NCBI RefSeq assembly: GCF_019285775.1
Contig: NZ_CP079105.1
Span: forward strand, 992,001-1,056,000
Direction: 5' to 3'
Origin: Skermania piniformis
Lineage (GTDB): Bacteria > Actinomycetota > Actinomycetes > Mycobacteriales > Mycobacteriaceae
DNA length: 64,000 nucleotides
The notes under the pieces were generated by a model, which had not been told where the DNA came from, searched no databases, and worked only from the letters and a program-made list of their open reading frames with translations. The translations under genes were made by a program, and so were the position numbers. Positions 18,143 through 26,420 of the stretch are shown here, one piece after another. Position 1 is the first letter of the stretch. Each line of letters opens with the position of its first letter.

Positions 18143-19132
18143 TCAGTAGTCCGAGTAGCGCGCCTGTGCGGTGCGTGGCTCGGCCATCGGTGTTGCGTAA
18201 TTCTCGGCGGGGTCGAGAGCGCGATCGGCGCGCGCATGTCGGCCCGGCGCGGGATTTCGCACCGGAAGAGCCGCCGAGCGGTAGTCGGTCGACCCGGCGA
18301 AGTACTGCTCGGGCCGAGGTGACGTGGTCACCGGCTGGGGTGGAGAGTCGACCGGGAACGGCGCCCACCCGGCGCCCGGGCCTCGCGGTGCCGCTCGTGC
18401 AGCGGGATCGACATGACGCTGTCCGCGTCCGCCGCCCGGCCGGGCCACTCGGGATTCGGCTCGGGTCGGTAGGCGATCGGTGGCCGGCGGCCGCTCCGGT
18501 TTCCCGTCTCGTCGGCCGGTGGGCTGCTCGCCCGGATAGGTCGAGGTAGCTTGCCGGCCGTTCTTGGTTCGGCTGCGCCGGCCGCTTGTCTGTCCGCCGC
18601 CACGAGGTCGGTCGCGTCGCTCGGTGGGCCCTCGGCCACGCGGCCGCCGATCGACGACACGACGGCCCGATCCCGACCGCCCATCGGTGCCGTCCGGACG
18701 TTGGTGGACCAGGTAGATCCGCAAGGCCCCGACCGCGACGGCGGCGGTGGTGGCCATCAGCATCATCGGGAATCGGTTGACCAGCGGTATGGCGACATTG
18801 AGCGCAATGTTCTTCAACGACGTGGAACCACCCTCGGTGAAATATTGATACGCGAGGGGCACCGCGACGAACAGCAGCAGCGGGGGTTGCACCATCGCCG
18901 TGAACAAGGCCCGGTACCGCACGAAGCATGCCGCTACGACACAGCCACCGATGAAGAAGACCTCGAACACCCGGGTCAGGTCGGAGCCGGTCGCCGCGTC
19001 GATGAGAAAGCCGACGAGCATGAATGCGACCGCCACCAACACTGCGCCGACGGCCGGCACTCCCGGCACCGAAGGAACGATCGACTGCGCCGCGACGTCG
19101 ACTCCGGAGCGCGCTCGTCGGGAAACTGCCAC
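18143..19132 (-). CDS. DUF6542 membrane protein with a long basic C-terminal tail
   Basis: A 329-residue protein. The first 145 residues hold about four hydrophobic segments ([75 protein letters not shown]) of the DUF6542 type. The remaining 180 residues are an Arg/Gly/Pro-rich low-complexity cytosolic tail. It occupies the place of Rv1111c next to ispH. Function unknown. GTG 19132 is supported by TAATGT 6 bases upstream. Confidence 0.75.
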   Translation of the reverse strand: MAVSRRARSGVDVAAQSIVPSVPGVPAVGAVLVAVAFMLVGFLIDAATGSDLTRVFEVFFIGGCVVAACFVRYRALFTAMVQPPLLLFVAVPLAYQYFTEGGSTSLKNIALNVAIPLVNRFPMMLMATTAAVAVGALRIYLVHQRPDGTDGRSGSGRRVVDRRPRGRGPTERRDRPRGGGQTSGRRSRTKNGRQATSTYPGEQPTGRRDGKPERPPATDRLPTRAESRVARPGGGRGQRHVDPAARAAPRGPGAGWAPFPVDSPPQPVTTSPRPEQYFAGSTDYRSAALPVRNPAPGRHARADRALDPAENYATPMAEPRTAQARYSDY

Positions 19133-19138
19133 AACACG

Positions 19139-19144
19139 ACATTA
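19139..19144 (-). promoter_or_regulatory. -10 element TAATGT for the DUF6542 gene
   Basis: TAATGT on the minus strand stands 6 bases before GTG 19132; leaderless mRNA likely. Confidence 0.55.
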
Positions 19145-19152
19145 ACTGTTGA

Positions 19153-20265
19153 TCATCGAATTTCATCGTCGGCGCCAGTTGTTGATCTTGAATTGGCCGA
19201 GTTGTCGGTGTTGTGCTCAGCTGGCGTGCTCGGGTCCGGTCCGCCGGATACCGGGCGTCGGGTAACCCGTCGGGTCGGCGACACCGGGCTCTCGAACAGC
19301 TCGAGACCGGCGAGTTCGCGGGCGGTGGCCAAAACCCGATCGTCGGTGGCGACCACCACGCGATTGAACGCGTCGACCGACTTGCCCAGCTGAGAGCCCA
19401 GTCGGTCGAGATCCCGACCGACGACACCGATCCGCTCGTAGAGCTCGCGACCCAGCCGCTGGATGGTCGCCGCGTTCTCCGAGAGGGCCTGTTGTCGCCA
19501 GCCGTGTGCGATGGTGCGGAGCAGCGCGATCAGCGTCGTCGGTGTAGCAAGGATCACATTCCGGCCGAAGGCGTGGTCGAGCAGTCCGGCGTCGGTGGAC
19601 AGCGCCGCGTCGAGGAACGCGTCGCCGGGCAGGAACAGCACCACGAACTCGGGTACCCGATCGAATGCGGCCCAATACCGTTTCGCCGCGAGCTGGTCGA
19701 CGTGACCGCGCAACGCCTGCGCATGTCGAGCTCGATGCCGGGTCCGCTCGGCCGGTTGTTCGGCTTGGATCGCGTCCAGATATGCATCGAACGGTACTTT
19801 GGCATCGACCACGATCCGGCGGTCACCCGACAGCCGGACCACCAGATCCGGGCGGCGACCATCGATCTCGATCTGCGTGTCGAAGTCGCAATACCGGGCC
19901 ATCCCGGACAACTCGACGACCCGTTCCAGCTGGATCTCACCCCAGCGGCCGCGGGTCTGCGGAGAGCGCAGCGCGGCAACCAGCTGACCGGTCCGTTCCG
20001 ACAACAGCTCGGAGGTGCGCTGCATCCCCGCGACCTGCTCGCGCAGCCCGGCGTAGGACTGGGTCCGGTTCTGCTCGACCAGGTCGATGTGTTCGGTCAA
20101 TTCGTCGAGTGCATTCCGCAACGGATCGACCAGCGTGCCGATCCGGCCGCTCAGCTCGTCCTGCCGCCGCCAGACGGTCCGGCCCACGTACTCGCGCAAC
20201 AGCCAACCCAGCGCGATACCGCAGCCGAGGGTCAGCAGCAGAACCGAGGCGGTCGAAGTCGTCAT
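19153..20265 (-). CDS. rmuC: DNA recombination protein RmuC homologue
   Basis: A 370-residue RmuC-type protein. It has an N-terminal membrane segment ([22 protein letters not shown]), a helical region, and a nuclease-like core ([18 protein letters not shown] near 108-125, [27 protein letters not shown] near 140-165, [12 protein letters not shown] and [24 protein letters not shown]). E. coli RmuC limits inversions at short inverted repeats. It is divergent from sbcD with a 60-base palindrome exactly between the two starts. Confidence 0.92.
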   Translation of the reverse strand: MTTSTASVLLLTLGCGIALGWLLREYVGRTVWRRQDELSGRIGTLVDPLRNALDELTEHIDLVEQNRTQSYAGLREQVAGMQRTSELLSERTGQLVAALRSPQTRGRWGEIQLERVVELSGMARYCDFDTQIEIDGRRPDLVVRLSGDRRIVVDAKVPFDAYLDAIQAEQPAERTRHRARHAQALRGHVDQLAAKRYWAAFDRVPEFVVLFLPGDAFLDAALSTDAGLLDHAFGRNVILATPTTLIALLRTIAHGWRQQALSENAATIQRLGRELYERIGVVGRDLDRLGSQLGKSVDAFNRVVVATDDRVLATARELAGLELFESPVSPTRRVTRRPVSGGPDPSTPAEHNTDNSANSRSTTGADDEIR

Positions 20266-20284
20266 GGGTCGATGGTGCCGCGCC

Positions 20285-20344
20285 CCACCGACAGAAACGT
20301 CCGCACGGGTGTTCGACGGCGTGGTCGGACGAGTCTGTCGGTGG
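20285..20344. repeat. 60-base interrupted palindrome midway between rmuC and sbcD
   Basis: Left arm CCACCGACAGA-aa-CGTCCG (20285-20303) and right arm CGGACG-ag-TCTGTCGGTGG (20326-20344) match at 17 of 19 positions around a 22-base centre. The centre of symmetry (20314.5) is the midpoint between the rmuC ATG (20265) and the sbcD ATG (20365). It may be a shared operator, an mRNA leader hairpin for both genes, or a cruciform. Confidence 0.75.
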
Positions 20345-20351
20345 CTTCCCT

Positions 20352-20357
20352 TACCGT
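20352..20357 (+). promoter_or_regulatory. -10 element TACCGT for sbcD
   Basis: TACCGT is 7 bases before ATG 20365 with no Shine-Dalgarno sequence. If it is used, the palindrome at 20285-20344 covers the -35 side of the promoter and not the transcript. Confidence 0.4.
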
Positions 20358-20364
20358 CGGCGCC

Positions 20365-21534
20365 ATGCGGATCTTGCATACCTCCGATTGGCACATCGGC
20401 CGAACGCTGCACGGCGTCGACCTGCTCGCCGACCAAGCCGCGGCGCTGGCCGCCATCGCCGATCTGGTCGGTACGCACGGCGTCGATGTGGTGGTGGTGC
20501 CCGGCGACATCTACGACCGCTCGGTGCCCGGAGTCGAGGCGATCACCGTCTGTAACGACGGCTTGGCGGCGATCCGCGCCGCCGGGGCGCACATCGTCGC
20601 GACGTCCGGAAATCACGACTCGCCGGCGCGGCTCGGGGCCGGCGCAGCTTTTGCCGCCGCGGGCGGGCTGCATCTGCGTACCCGCGTCGCCGATGTTGCC
20701 GATCCGGTCCTGCTCGCCGATGCGGACGGCCCGGTCGCCTTCTACGGCATCCCCTACCTGGAGCCGGACCTCGCTCGCGGCGAGCTCGACGTCCCCGACG
20801 CTCGCTCGCACGCAGACATCTTGACGGCGGCGATGGCTCGGATCCATGCCGACCGCGCCGGCCGCCCGGGTATTCGGTCGGTCGTCCTGTCGCATGCCTT
20901 CGTGCAGGGCGGTGCGGCCGCGGGGTCCGAGCGGACGATCGCGGTGGGGGGAGTGGAGACGGTGCCGGCCGAGCTGTTCGCGGGGATCGACTACGTCGCG
21001 CTCGGTCATCTCCACTCGCCGCAGACCATCGATCCGCGGATCCGCTACTCGGGGTCACCATTGCCGTACTCGTTTGCCGAGGGAGCGCAGGCCAAGGCGG
21101 TCTGGATGATCGATCTCGACGAGGTCGGCGCCGTGACCGTCATACGGCACGACCTCCCGGTATCGCGGCAGCTCGCCCGGATCACCGGCGAGCTCGATCA
21201 GCTGCTGACCGATTCGGCGCTGTCGCGGTTCGAGGATCATTACGTGTCGGCGGTGCTGACCGACCCGACCCGGCCCGCCGACCCCATGCGCCGGCTGCGT
21301 GCCCGCTTCCCCCATGCCGTGCATCTCGAGTGGGAGCGTCCGACGGCGGGTACCCAGTTGTGCTACCGCGAACGGGTGCGGGGCCGGTCCGACCTGGAGA
21401 TCGCGCGGCGGTTCGTCGCCGACGTGCGGGACCGCGCGACGCCGGGCGAGCTCGACTGGCTGGACCGGGCGCTGACCGCGGCAGCGGTGGAGTCCGAGCA
21501 TCCGGGCGATGCGACCGAACGGCAGTCGGCGTGA
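20365..21534 (+). CDS. sbcD: Exonuclease subunit SbcD (Mre11 type)
   Basis: A 389-residue metallophosphoesterase-type nuclease, the Mre11 equivalent. The metal-binding motifs appear in order: TSDWHIG (7-13), VVPGDIYDRS, ATSGNHDSPARLG, VVLSHAFV and ALGHLHSPQ. SbcCD opens hairpins and processes DNA ends. GTG of sbcC overlaps its stop (GTGA). The start ATG is preceded by TACCGT. Confidence 0.96.
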   Translation: MRILHTSDWHIGRTLHGVDLLADQAAALAAIADLVGTHGVDVVVVPGDIYDRSVPGVEAITVCNDGLAAIRAAGAHIVATSGNHDSPARLGAGAAFAAAGGLHLRTRVADVADPVLLADADGPVAFYGIPYLEPDLARGELDVPDARSHADILTAAMARIHADRAGRPGIRSVVLSHAFVQGGAAAGSERTIAVGGVETVPAELFAGIDYVALGHLHSPQTIDPRIRYSGSPLPYSFAEGAQAKAVWMIDLDEVGAVTVIRHDLPVSRQLARITGELDQLLTDSALSRFEDHYVSAVLTDPTRPADPMRRLRARFPHAVHLEWERPTAGTQLCYRERVRGRSDLEIARRFVADVRDRATPGELDWLDRALTAAAVESEHPGDATERQSA

Positions 21535-24500
21535 GGCTGCATCGGCTGGAGATGACCGCATTCGGCCCGTTCGCCGGCACGGCGGTGGTGGATTTCGACG
21601 AGCTCGGCGCCGACGGGGTGTTCTTGTTACACGGCCAGACCGGCGCCGGGAAGTCGACCGTGCTCGACGCCGTTGCCTTCGCGCTCTTCGGCACGGTGCC
21701 CGGCGTCCGGCGGGAAGCGAAGCGGCTGCAGTCCGATCATGCTGCGGCGACGGTCGCACCACAGGTTGCACTCGAGGCGACGCTGGCCGGTCGACGGTTG
21801 CGGATCGTCCGGCGGCCGGAATTTCGACGGCCGAAACGGCGTGGTGACGGGGAGCGGGTCGAGCCGGCCCGAGCCACGCTGGAGTGGCTGGACGGGAGCG
21901 GGGTGCATCTGAGCCGGATACCCGAGATCGGTGATGCGGTGAACGCTCTGCTCGGGATGAGCGCCGACCAGTTCTTCCAGGTGGTTTTGTTGCCACAGGG
22001 GGAGTTCGCGCGATTCTTGCGGGCGGAAAACGAAGACCGCGAAGCATTGTTGGGGCGATTGTTCGCGACCGAGCGGTTTGCCGTGGCCGAGCAATGGCTG
22101 GCCGACCACCGGCGGGCGAGTGCGGCCGACCTCGCCGATCGAGGACAGCAGATCGAGCGGCTGGTATCGCAGATCTGCCAGGTCGCGCAGACGGCCGGAC
22201 CGGACGAACCGGCCGGCGCGGTTCGCTGGGCAGCCAACTGTCTCGACCGAGCCCGGTCTGCAGTGACCGAGGCTCAGCAAGCTCGCATGCGCAGCGACCG
22301 GGCGGCGCGGCAAACGTCGGCCGCGTTCGCCGCGACCCAGCGCACCGCCGACGCCCAGCGCCGGGCCGCCGATGCGCGTCGATGTCTGGCCGAGTTGGCT
22401 GCGAGTGCGGCCGACCATGTCGGCGTCGCCGACGAGCTGGCGGCCGCCCGACGCGCCGAGCCGGTCGCCACGCACATCGCAGACGCGCACGACGCGCAGG
22501 CCGCTGCGGATGCCGCCGCTCGGGCGCAGACCGCGGCCACCGCGGACCTCACGGCAATTCCGGGCGGCGCCGACGCCCTCGACGATCCGGAAACAGCAGC
22601 GCACAGGTGGAGCACCGAGCTCGGCGGCCTGGAGGCGCTGGCCGCCGATGCGCGGCGGGCCGACGAGCTGTCGCTGCAGCACGATGAATGGTCGGATCAC
22701 CATCGCCGATTGTCTCGCCGGCGCGACCAGCTGGTAGCTCGAATCGCCGCGGTGCCGGCCGAGTTGGCCGTCGCCGAGCAGGCCTCCGCCGAGGCCGCCG
22801 CGGCAGCGGGGGCGCTGGCCGGCCATCGCGTCGAGGTCGAACGCAGCACCGACGCACTCCACGCGGCGCAGCGGCTGATCCCGCATCGGCAAGCCCGGCA
22901 GACGGCCGCGACGCGGGTCGCCGATTGCCGGACCGAGCATGCCGATGCGCGTGAACGGCTACTCGATCTCCGTGAGCGGCGGCTCGCGGGAATGGCCGCC
23001 GAACTCGCTGCCGGACTCGCCGACGACTCGCCCTGCGCGGTGTGTGGATCCCGGGTTCATCCGGCCCCCGCCGCGCCGATGGCCGGGTCGGTGCGGGATG
23101 CGGACGAACGGGCCGCCGTTCGCGCCGAGGCGGCCGCAGCCGGTGCATTGGCCGCGGCGGTCGCGGCGCTTGCCGAGCTCGATCGAGAGATCGAGGCGCT
23201 CGTGGCTCGCTGTGCCGACGCTGACCCAGGACTGCTGGCAGAGGTATCGACCGCCGCCCGGCGCCGGCTTGCCACCGCGTCCGCGGCGGCCGATCGGGTC
23301 GACGGGCTGCTGGCCGAGGTTGCCCGACTGCGCGAAGAACAGGCAGGCGGATACGAGCAATGCCGGGCGGTCGAGGCCGAACTCGGCTCGACCGTCGAGC
23401 GGATCGAGGCGAACGGCCGGCAGATCGCGGAGATCCGGGCGCGGGTCGTGGCAGCATGTGGCGCTGACGACGGGCTCGACGCCCGGCAACGTCGACTGGG
23501 CCGGTTGATCCGGGCGGCCGGTCGGTTGCAGGCAGCCCGTGCCACGGCGGCAACGACCGCGACGGTCGCGGTCCGAGCCGCGGAGCGGGCGGTCGAGCGA
23601 GCGCGAGTAGCGGGTTTCGCCGGTTCGGACGACGTTGCGGCCGCGATTCGTCCGGCCGGGCGGGTCGCCGAGTTGGCGGAGTTGCTGGCGGTGGTCGAGC
23701 GGCGCCGAACCAGCGCCGAGGCGGTCTTGGCCGAACCGACGGTCGTCGCGGCTGCGGCGGCACCGGAGGCCGATCTCGATCGGTGTGCGGCCGCAGTGGC
23801 GGACGCCGAACGGGTTCGGGACACGGCGATCGCGGTCGCCGACCGCGCGGAGCAGTGTGTTCGCCAGCTGGAGGAACTGATCGTTCCGCTGACGGCCGCC
23901 GTCGAGGCACTTGCTCCGGTGCAGGCCCGGCATTCCGAGCTGGCCGAGATCGCGGAAGTGGTCGCCGGTCGAGGCAGCAACTCGCGCCGGATGACGCTGC
24001 GGTCCTACGTACTGGCCGCCCGCCTGGAGGAGGTCGCCGTGGCGGCCTCGATCCGGTTGCGCAGTATGACCGACGGCCGCTACGAGTTCGTCCACTCCGA
24101 CGACGCGGGCCCGCGTGGACGCCGTGGCGGATTGGGTCTGCATGTGCGCGACGACTACACCGGAACGATTCGGCCGGCGAAGACGCTCTCCGGCGGCGAG
24201 ACGTTCATCGCATCTCTTGCGCTGGCACTCGGTCTGGCCGACACCGTGGCCGCGGAATCGGGCGGCCGGGTCTTGGACACGCTGTTCATCGACGAGGGTT
24301 TCGGTTCGCTCGACGACACATCGCTCGACGCGGTCATGGGGGTGCTCGACGAGTTGCGTGCCGACGGCCGAGTGGTCGGGATCGTCAGCCATCTCGACGA
24401 GCTACGTCAGCGAATCCCGACTCGACTGCATGTCGTCCGGGGGCGCAACGGATCCCGACTCATCGGGCCGAACGATCACTCGGCGGGCGCCGGCGAGGTG

Positions 24501-24599
24501 GTCACCGATTCTTCCTCACCGAGTTCGTCCTGGCCTGATTCTTCCGCGCCGAACTCGTCGCCGGCCGTGGTCAGGAGATCGACCTGCTCGCCGAGATAG
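21531..24599 (+). CDS. sbcC: Exonuclease subunit SbcC (Rad50 type)
   Basis: A 1022-residue SMC-like ATPase. N-terminal Walker A HGQTGAGKSTVLDAV is near residues 32-46, two long Ala/Arg-rich coiled coils flank a zinc hook CAVCGSRVHP near residues 502-511, and the C-terminal part holds the signature LSGGETFIASLALALGLAD and Walker B LDTLFIDEGFGSLDD. It partners with SbcD. GTG start overlaps the sbcD stop by 4 bases. The last 124 bases overlap the 3' end of the convergent AI-2E permease gene on the other strand, an unusually long tail-to-tail overlap. Confidence 0.96.
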   Translation: MRLHRLEMTAFGPFAGTAVVDFDELGADGVFLLHGQTGAGKSTVLDAVAFALFGTVPGVRREAKRLQSDHAAATVAPQVALEATLAGRRLRIVRRPEFRRPKRRGDGERVEPARATLEWLDGSGVHLSRIPEIGDAVNALLGMSADQFFQVVLLPQGEFARFLRAENEDREALLGRLFATERFAVAEQWLADHRRASAADLADRGQQIERLVSQICQVAQTAGPDEPAGAVRWAANCLDRARSAVTEAQQARMRSDRAARQTSAAFAATQRTADAQRRAADARRCLAELAASAADHVGVADELAAARRAEPVATHIADAHDAQAAADAAARAQTAATADLTAIPGGADALDDPETAAHRWSTELGGLEALAADARRADELSLQHDEWSDHHRRLSRRRDQLVARIAAVPAELAVAEQASAEAAAAAGALAGHRVEVERSTDALHAAQRLIPHRQARQTAATRVADCRTEHADARERLLDLRERRLAGMAAELAAGLADDSPCAVCGSRVHPAPAAPMAGSVRDADERAAVRAEAAAAGALAAAVAALAELDREIEALVARCADADPGLLAEVSTAARRRLATASAAADRVDGLLAEVARLREEQAGGYEQCRAVEAELGSTVERIEANGRQIAEIRARVVAACGADDGLDARQRRLGRLIRAAGRLQAARATAATTATVAVRAAERAVERARVAGFAGSDDVAAAIRPAGRVAELAELLAVVERRRTSAEAVLAEPTVVAAAAAPEADLDRCAAAVADAERVRDTAIAVADRAEQCVRQLEELIVPLTAAVEALAPVQARHSELAEIAEVVAGRGSNSRRMTLRSYVLAARLEEVAVAASIRLRSMTDGRYEFVHSDDAGPRGRRGGLGLHVRDDYTGTIRPAKTLSGGETFIASLALALGLADTVAAESGGRVLDTLFIDEGFGSLDDTSLDAVMGVLDELRADGRVVGIVSHLDELRQRIPTRLHVVRGRNGSRLIGPNDHSAGAGEVVTDSSSPSSSWPDSSAPNSSPAVVRRSTCSPR

Positions 24600-25669
24600 C
24601 GGAGCACCACTGCGGCGACGGCGGTGACCGGGACGGCGAGGAAGGCGCCGACGATGCCGTACAACGACCCACCGGCCGTGACCGCGAGCAGCACGACCAC
24701 CGGATGCAGGTTCATGCTCTTGCTCTGCAACATCGGCTGGAGCACGTTTCCTTCCACCTGCTGAACCACGATGATCAGCACCAGGACGATCAAAGCCGTC
24801 GTAAAGCCCTTCGTGACCAGTGCGATCAACACCGCCAACGTGCCGGCGACGAAGGCGCCGACCACCGGAACGAAACCGGCGACGAAGGTGATCACCGCCA
24901 AGGCGAGCGCCAGCGGGACGCGCAGGATCATCAAGCCGCCACCGATCAGCACCGCGTCGACGAGGCTGACCACCGCCTGAGTCCGGATGAAGCCGCCGAG
25001 GGTGATCCAGGCCCGGCCGAGCACGATCTCCAGATGACGCCCGGTCCGTGGGCCGGCGTGCCGGTTCAGCCAGGGCAGAAACTGTGGCCCGTCCTTCACG
25101 AAGAAGAAGCTGAGAACGAGCACCAGGAACAGCGTGATCAGGACCGACGTCGCCGTGCTGACCCCGGTGAACACCCCGGATGCGATCGACGACGCACTCG
25201 ACTGCACCCGGCTCACGATCGCGTCCACCGCCGAACCCAACTGCTCGTCGCCGATGTTCAACGGCGGGCCTTGAAGCCAGTCCCGGACCTGGTTGACGCC
25301 CGTCGTGGCCTGGTCGGCGATCTCCGGGACCTGGCTCACCACCGTCGGAACGATCAGGGCGATCACCCCGACCAGAACACCGATCATCGCCACCAAAGCG
25401 AGGCTCGCGGCCGCGGCCGCTGGGAGCCCGACGTTGCGCAGGACTCGGACGACCGGCCAGAGCACCGTGGCGACGATCACCGCCAGGACCACCGGCAGCA
25501 GGATGACCCAGAACTCGCCGATCGACCAGGCGAGCACCCACGCCGCCGCGGCGATCACGATCAAGCAGGTCGACGCGAGTGCCAGCTGGACCACCGCGCG
25601 ACTGACGACATTGGAACGATCCGGCAGGATCGATTCGGTGGACTTCGGCATCTCGGTCGCCTCGGACAT
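24476..25669 (-). CDS. AI-2E (TerQ/PerM) family transporter
   Basis: A 397-residue membrane protein with about eight hydrophobic helices, the soluble linker between helices 3 and 4 and the family signature GAFLAVPVTAVAAVVLRYL near the end. Members transport varied solutes such as Na+/H+ or autoinducer-2; the substrate here is unknown. The C-terminus (DEFGAEESGQDELGEEE) is very acidic and is the part that overlaps the convergent sbcC gene. Confidence 0.9.
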   Translation of the reverse strand: MSEATEMPKSTESILPDRSNVVSRAVVQLALASTCLIVIAAAAWVLAWSIGEFWVILLPVVLAVIVATVLWPVVRVLRNVGLPAAAAASLALVAMIGVLVGVIALIVPTVVSQVPEIADQATTGVNQVRDWLQGPPLNIGDEQLGSAVDAIVSRVQSSASSIASGVFTGVSTATSVLITLFLVLVLSFFFVKDGPQFLPWLNRHAGPRTGRHLEIVLGRAWITLGGFIRTQAVVSLVDAVLIGGGLMILRVPLALALAVITFVAGFVPVVGAFVAGTLAVLIALVTKGFTTALIVLVLIIVVQQVEGNVLQPMLQSKSMNLHPVVVLLAVTAGGSLYGIVGAFLAVPVTAVAAVVLRYLGEQVDLLTTAGDEFGAEESGQDELGEEESVTTSPAPAE

Positions 25670-25675
25670 CGCACC

Positions 25676-25681
25676 AGCATG
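25676..25681 (-). promoter_or_regulatory. -10-like element CATGCT for the AI-2E transporter gene
   Basis: On the minus strand CATGCT is 6 bases before ATG 25669. The first base departs from TANNNT, so the call is tentative. Confidence 0.3.
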
Positions 25682-25702
25682 CCACCTCGGGTCGGCGTCG
25701 GA

Positions 25703-26215
25703 TCAGGCCTCGTGTGCCGGCAGCCAACGCTTGACCGGCAGACCCCAGCGAAACCCGCCGAGCGCTCCGCCGGTCCGCACCACCCGGTGGCACGGGACGA
25801 ACAGCGCGGCGGCGTTGCGGGCGCAGGCGTTGGCCGCCCCCCGGGCCGCGGCCGGCCGGCCGGCGAGCGCCGCGAACTCGGCGTAGCTGACCGGTGCTCC
25901 GGCGGGCACCGTTCGCAGGACGGCCCAGGCGGTGGTCAGGAACGGTCCGGATACCTGCCGGACCGCAACGGTATCGATGACGGCGAGCTCGCCCTCGTGA
26001 TACGCCACAACCGCCTCGGTGAGGTTTGCCAGACGGGCGCGCCGGACGTCGGTCGGCCGCAGTGTCGGGTGGATCAGCGGTATCAGCGCGTCGAGTTCGT
26101 CGGTCCACCCGGAAGCGAGGACCGCGCCGTCGGCAGCCGTGATCGCGCTGAACGGGCCGCTCGGGGTGTCGACCGTGGTGTATCCGGCGATGTGGTCACC
26201 GGTGATGGGCATCAT
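25703..26215 (-). CDS. ogt: Methylated-DNA-[protein]-cysteine S-methyltransferase
   Basis: A 170-residue DNA repair protein that removes O6-alkyl groups from guanine by transferring them to its own cysteine. The C-terminal domain has the acceptor motif VPCHRVVRTGG, preceded by RGAANACARN (the helix that enters the DNA groove) and followed by GGFRWGLPVKRWLPAHE. The start gives two methionines in a row (26215, 26212). It begins 4 bases after the ybdD stop and so is probably the last gene of a cstA-ybdD-ogt transcript. Confidence 0.93.
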   Translation of the reverse strand: MMPITGDHIAGYTTVDTPSGPFSAITAADGAVLASGWTDELDALIPLIHPTLRPTDVRRARLANLTEAVVAYHEGELAVIDTVAVRQVSGPFLTTAWAVLRTVPAGAPVSYAEFAALAGRPAAARGAANACARNAAALFVPCHRVVRTGGALGGFRWGLPVKRWLPAHEA

Positions 26216-26219
26216 CGTC

Positions 26220-26408
26220 TCAGCAACACCGAGTCTTCGGGTCGGTCTCGGCGGCGGCGTAGCGCTCCCGCCAGTACCTCCGCTCGTCGAGCACTGCGCT
26301 GCCCGGATGGTTGCGGCGCATGTGGTCGAGGTAGGCGGCGTAATCGTGGTCGCCGAGCACCGACGTGAACCACCACGTGAGCCCGCGCAGGGCGGTCCGG
26401 ATACGCAT
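26220..26408 (-). CDS. YbdD/YjiX (DUF466) small protein
   Basis: A 62-residue protein with the DUF466 pattern: WWFTSVLGDHDYAAYLDHMRRNHPG near 12-36 and a C-terminus KTRCC. In E. coli such small proteins accompany the CstA/BtsT pyruvate transporters and are needed for transport. Here it lies 12 bases after cstA on the same strand, which fits that role. The Cys-Cys end is the usual one for the family. Confidence 0.9.
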   Translation of the reverse strand: MRIRTALRGLTWWFTSVLGDHDYAAYLDHMRRNHPGSAVLDERRYWRERYAAAETDPKTRCC

Positions 26409-26420
26409 GATCGGCGCCGG

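Noticed and set aside
16536-19427. 2.9-kb upstream extension of the xseA frame
   Set aside because: It runs antisense through ispH and the DUF6542 gene. The XseA N-terminal domain starts correctly at GTG 16535, which overlaps the preceding gene by 4 bases.
20266-20364. SOS (LexA) box in front of sbcD or rmuC
   Set aside because: GTTCGA occurs but not the required GAAC-N4-GTTC arrangement.
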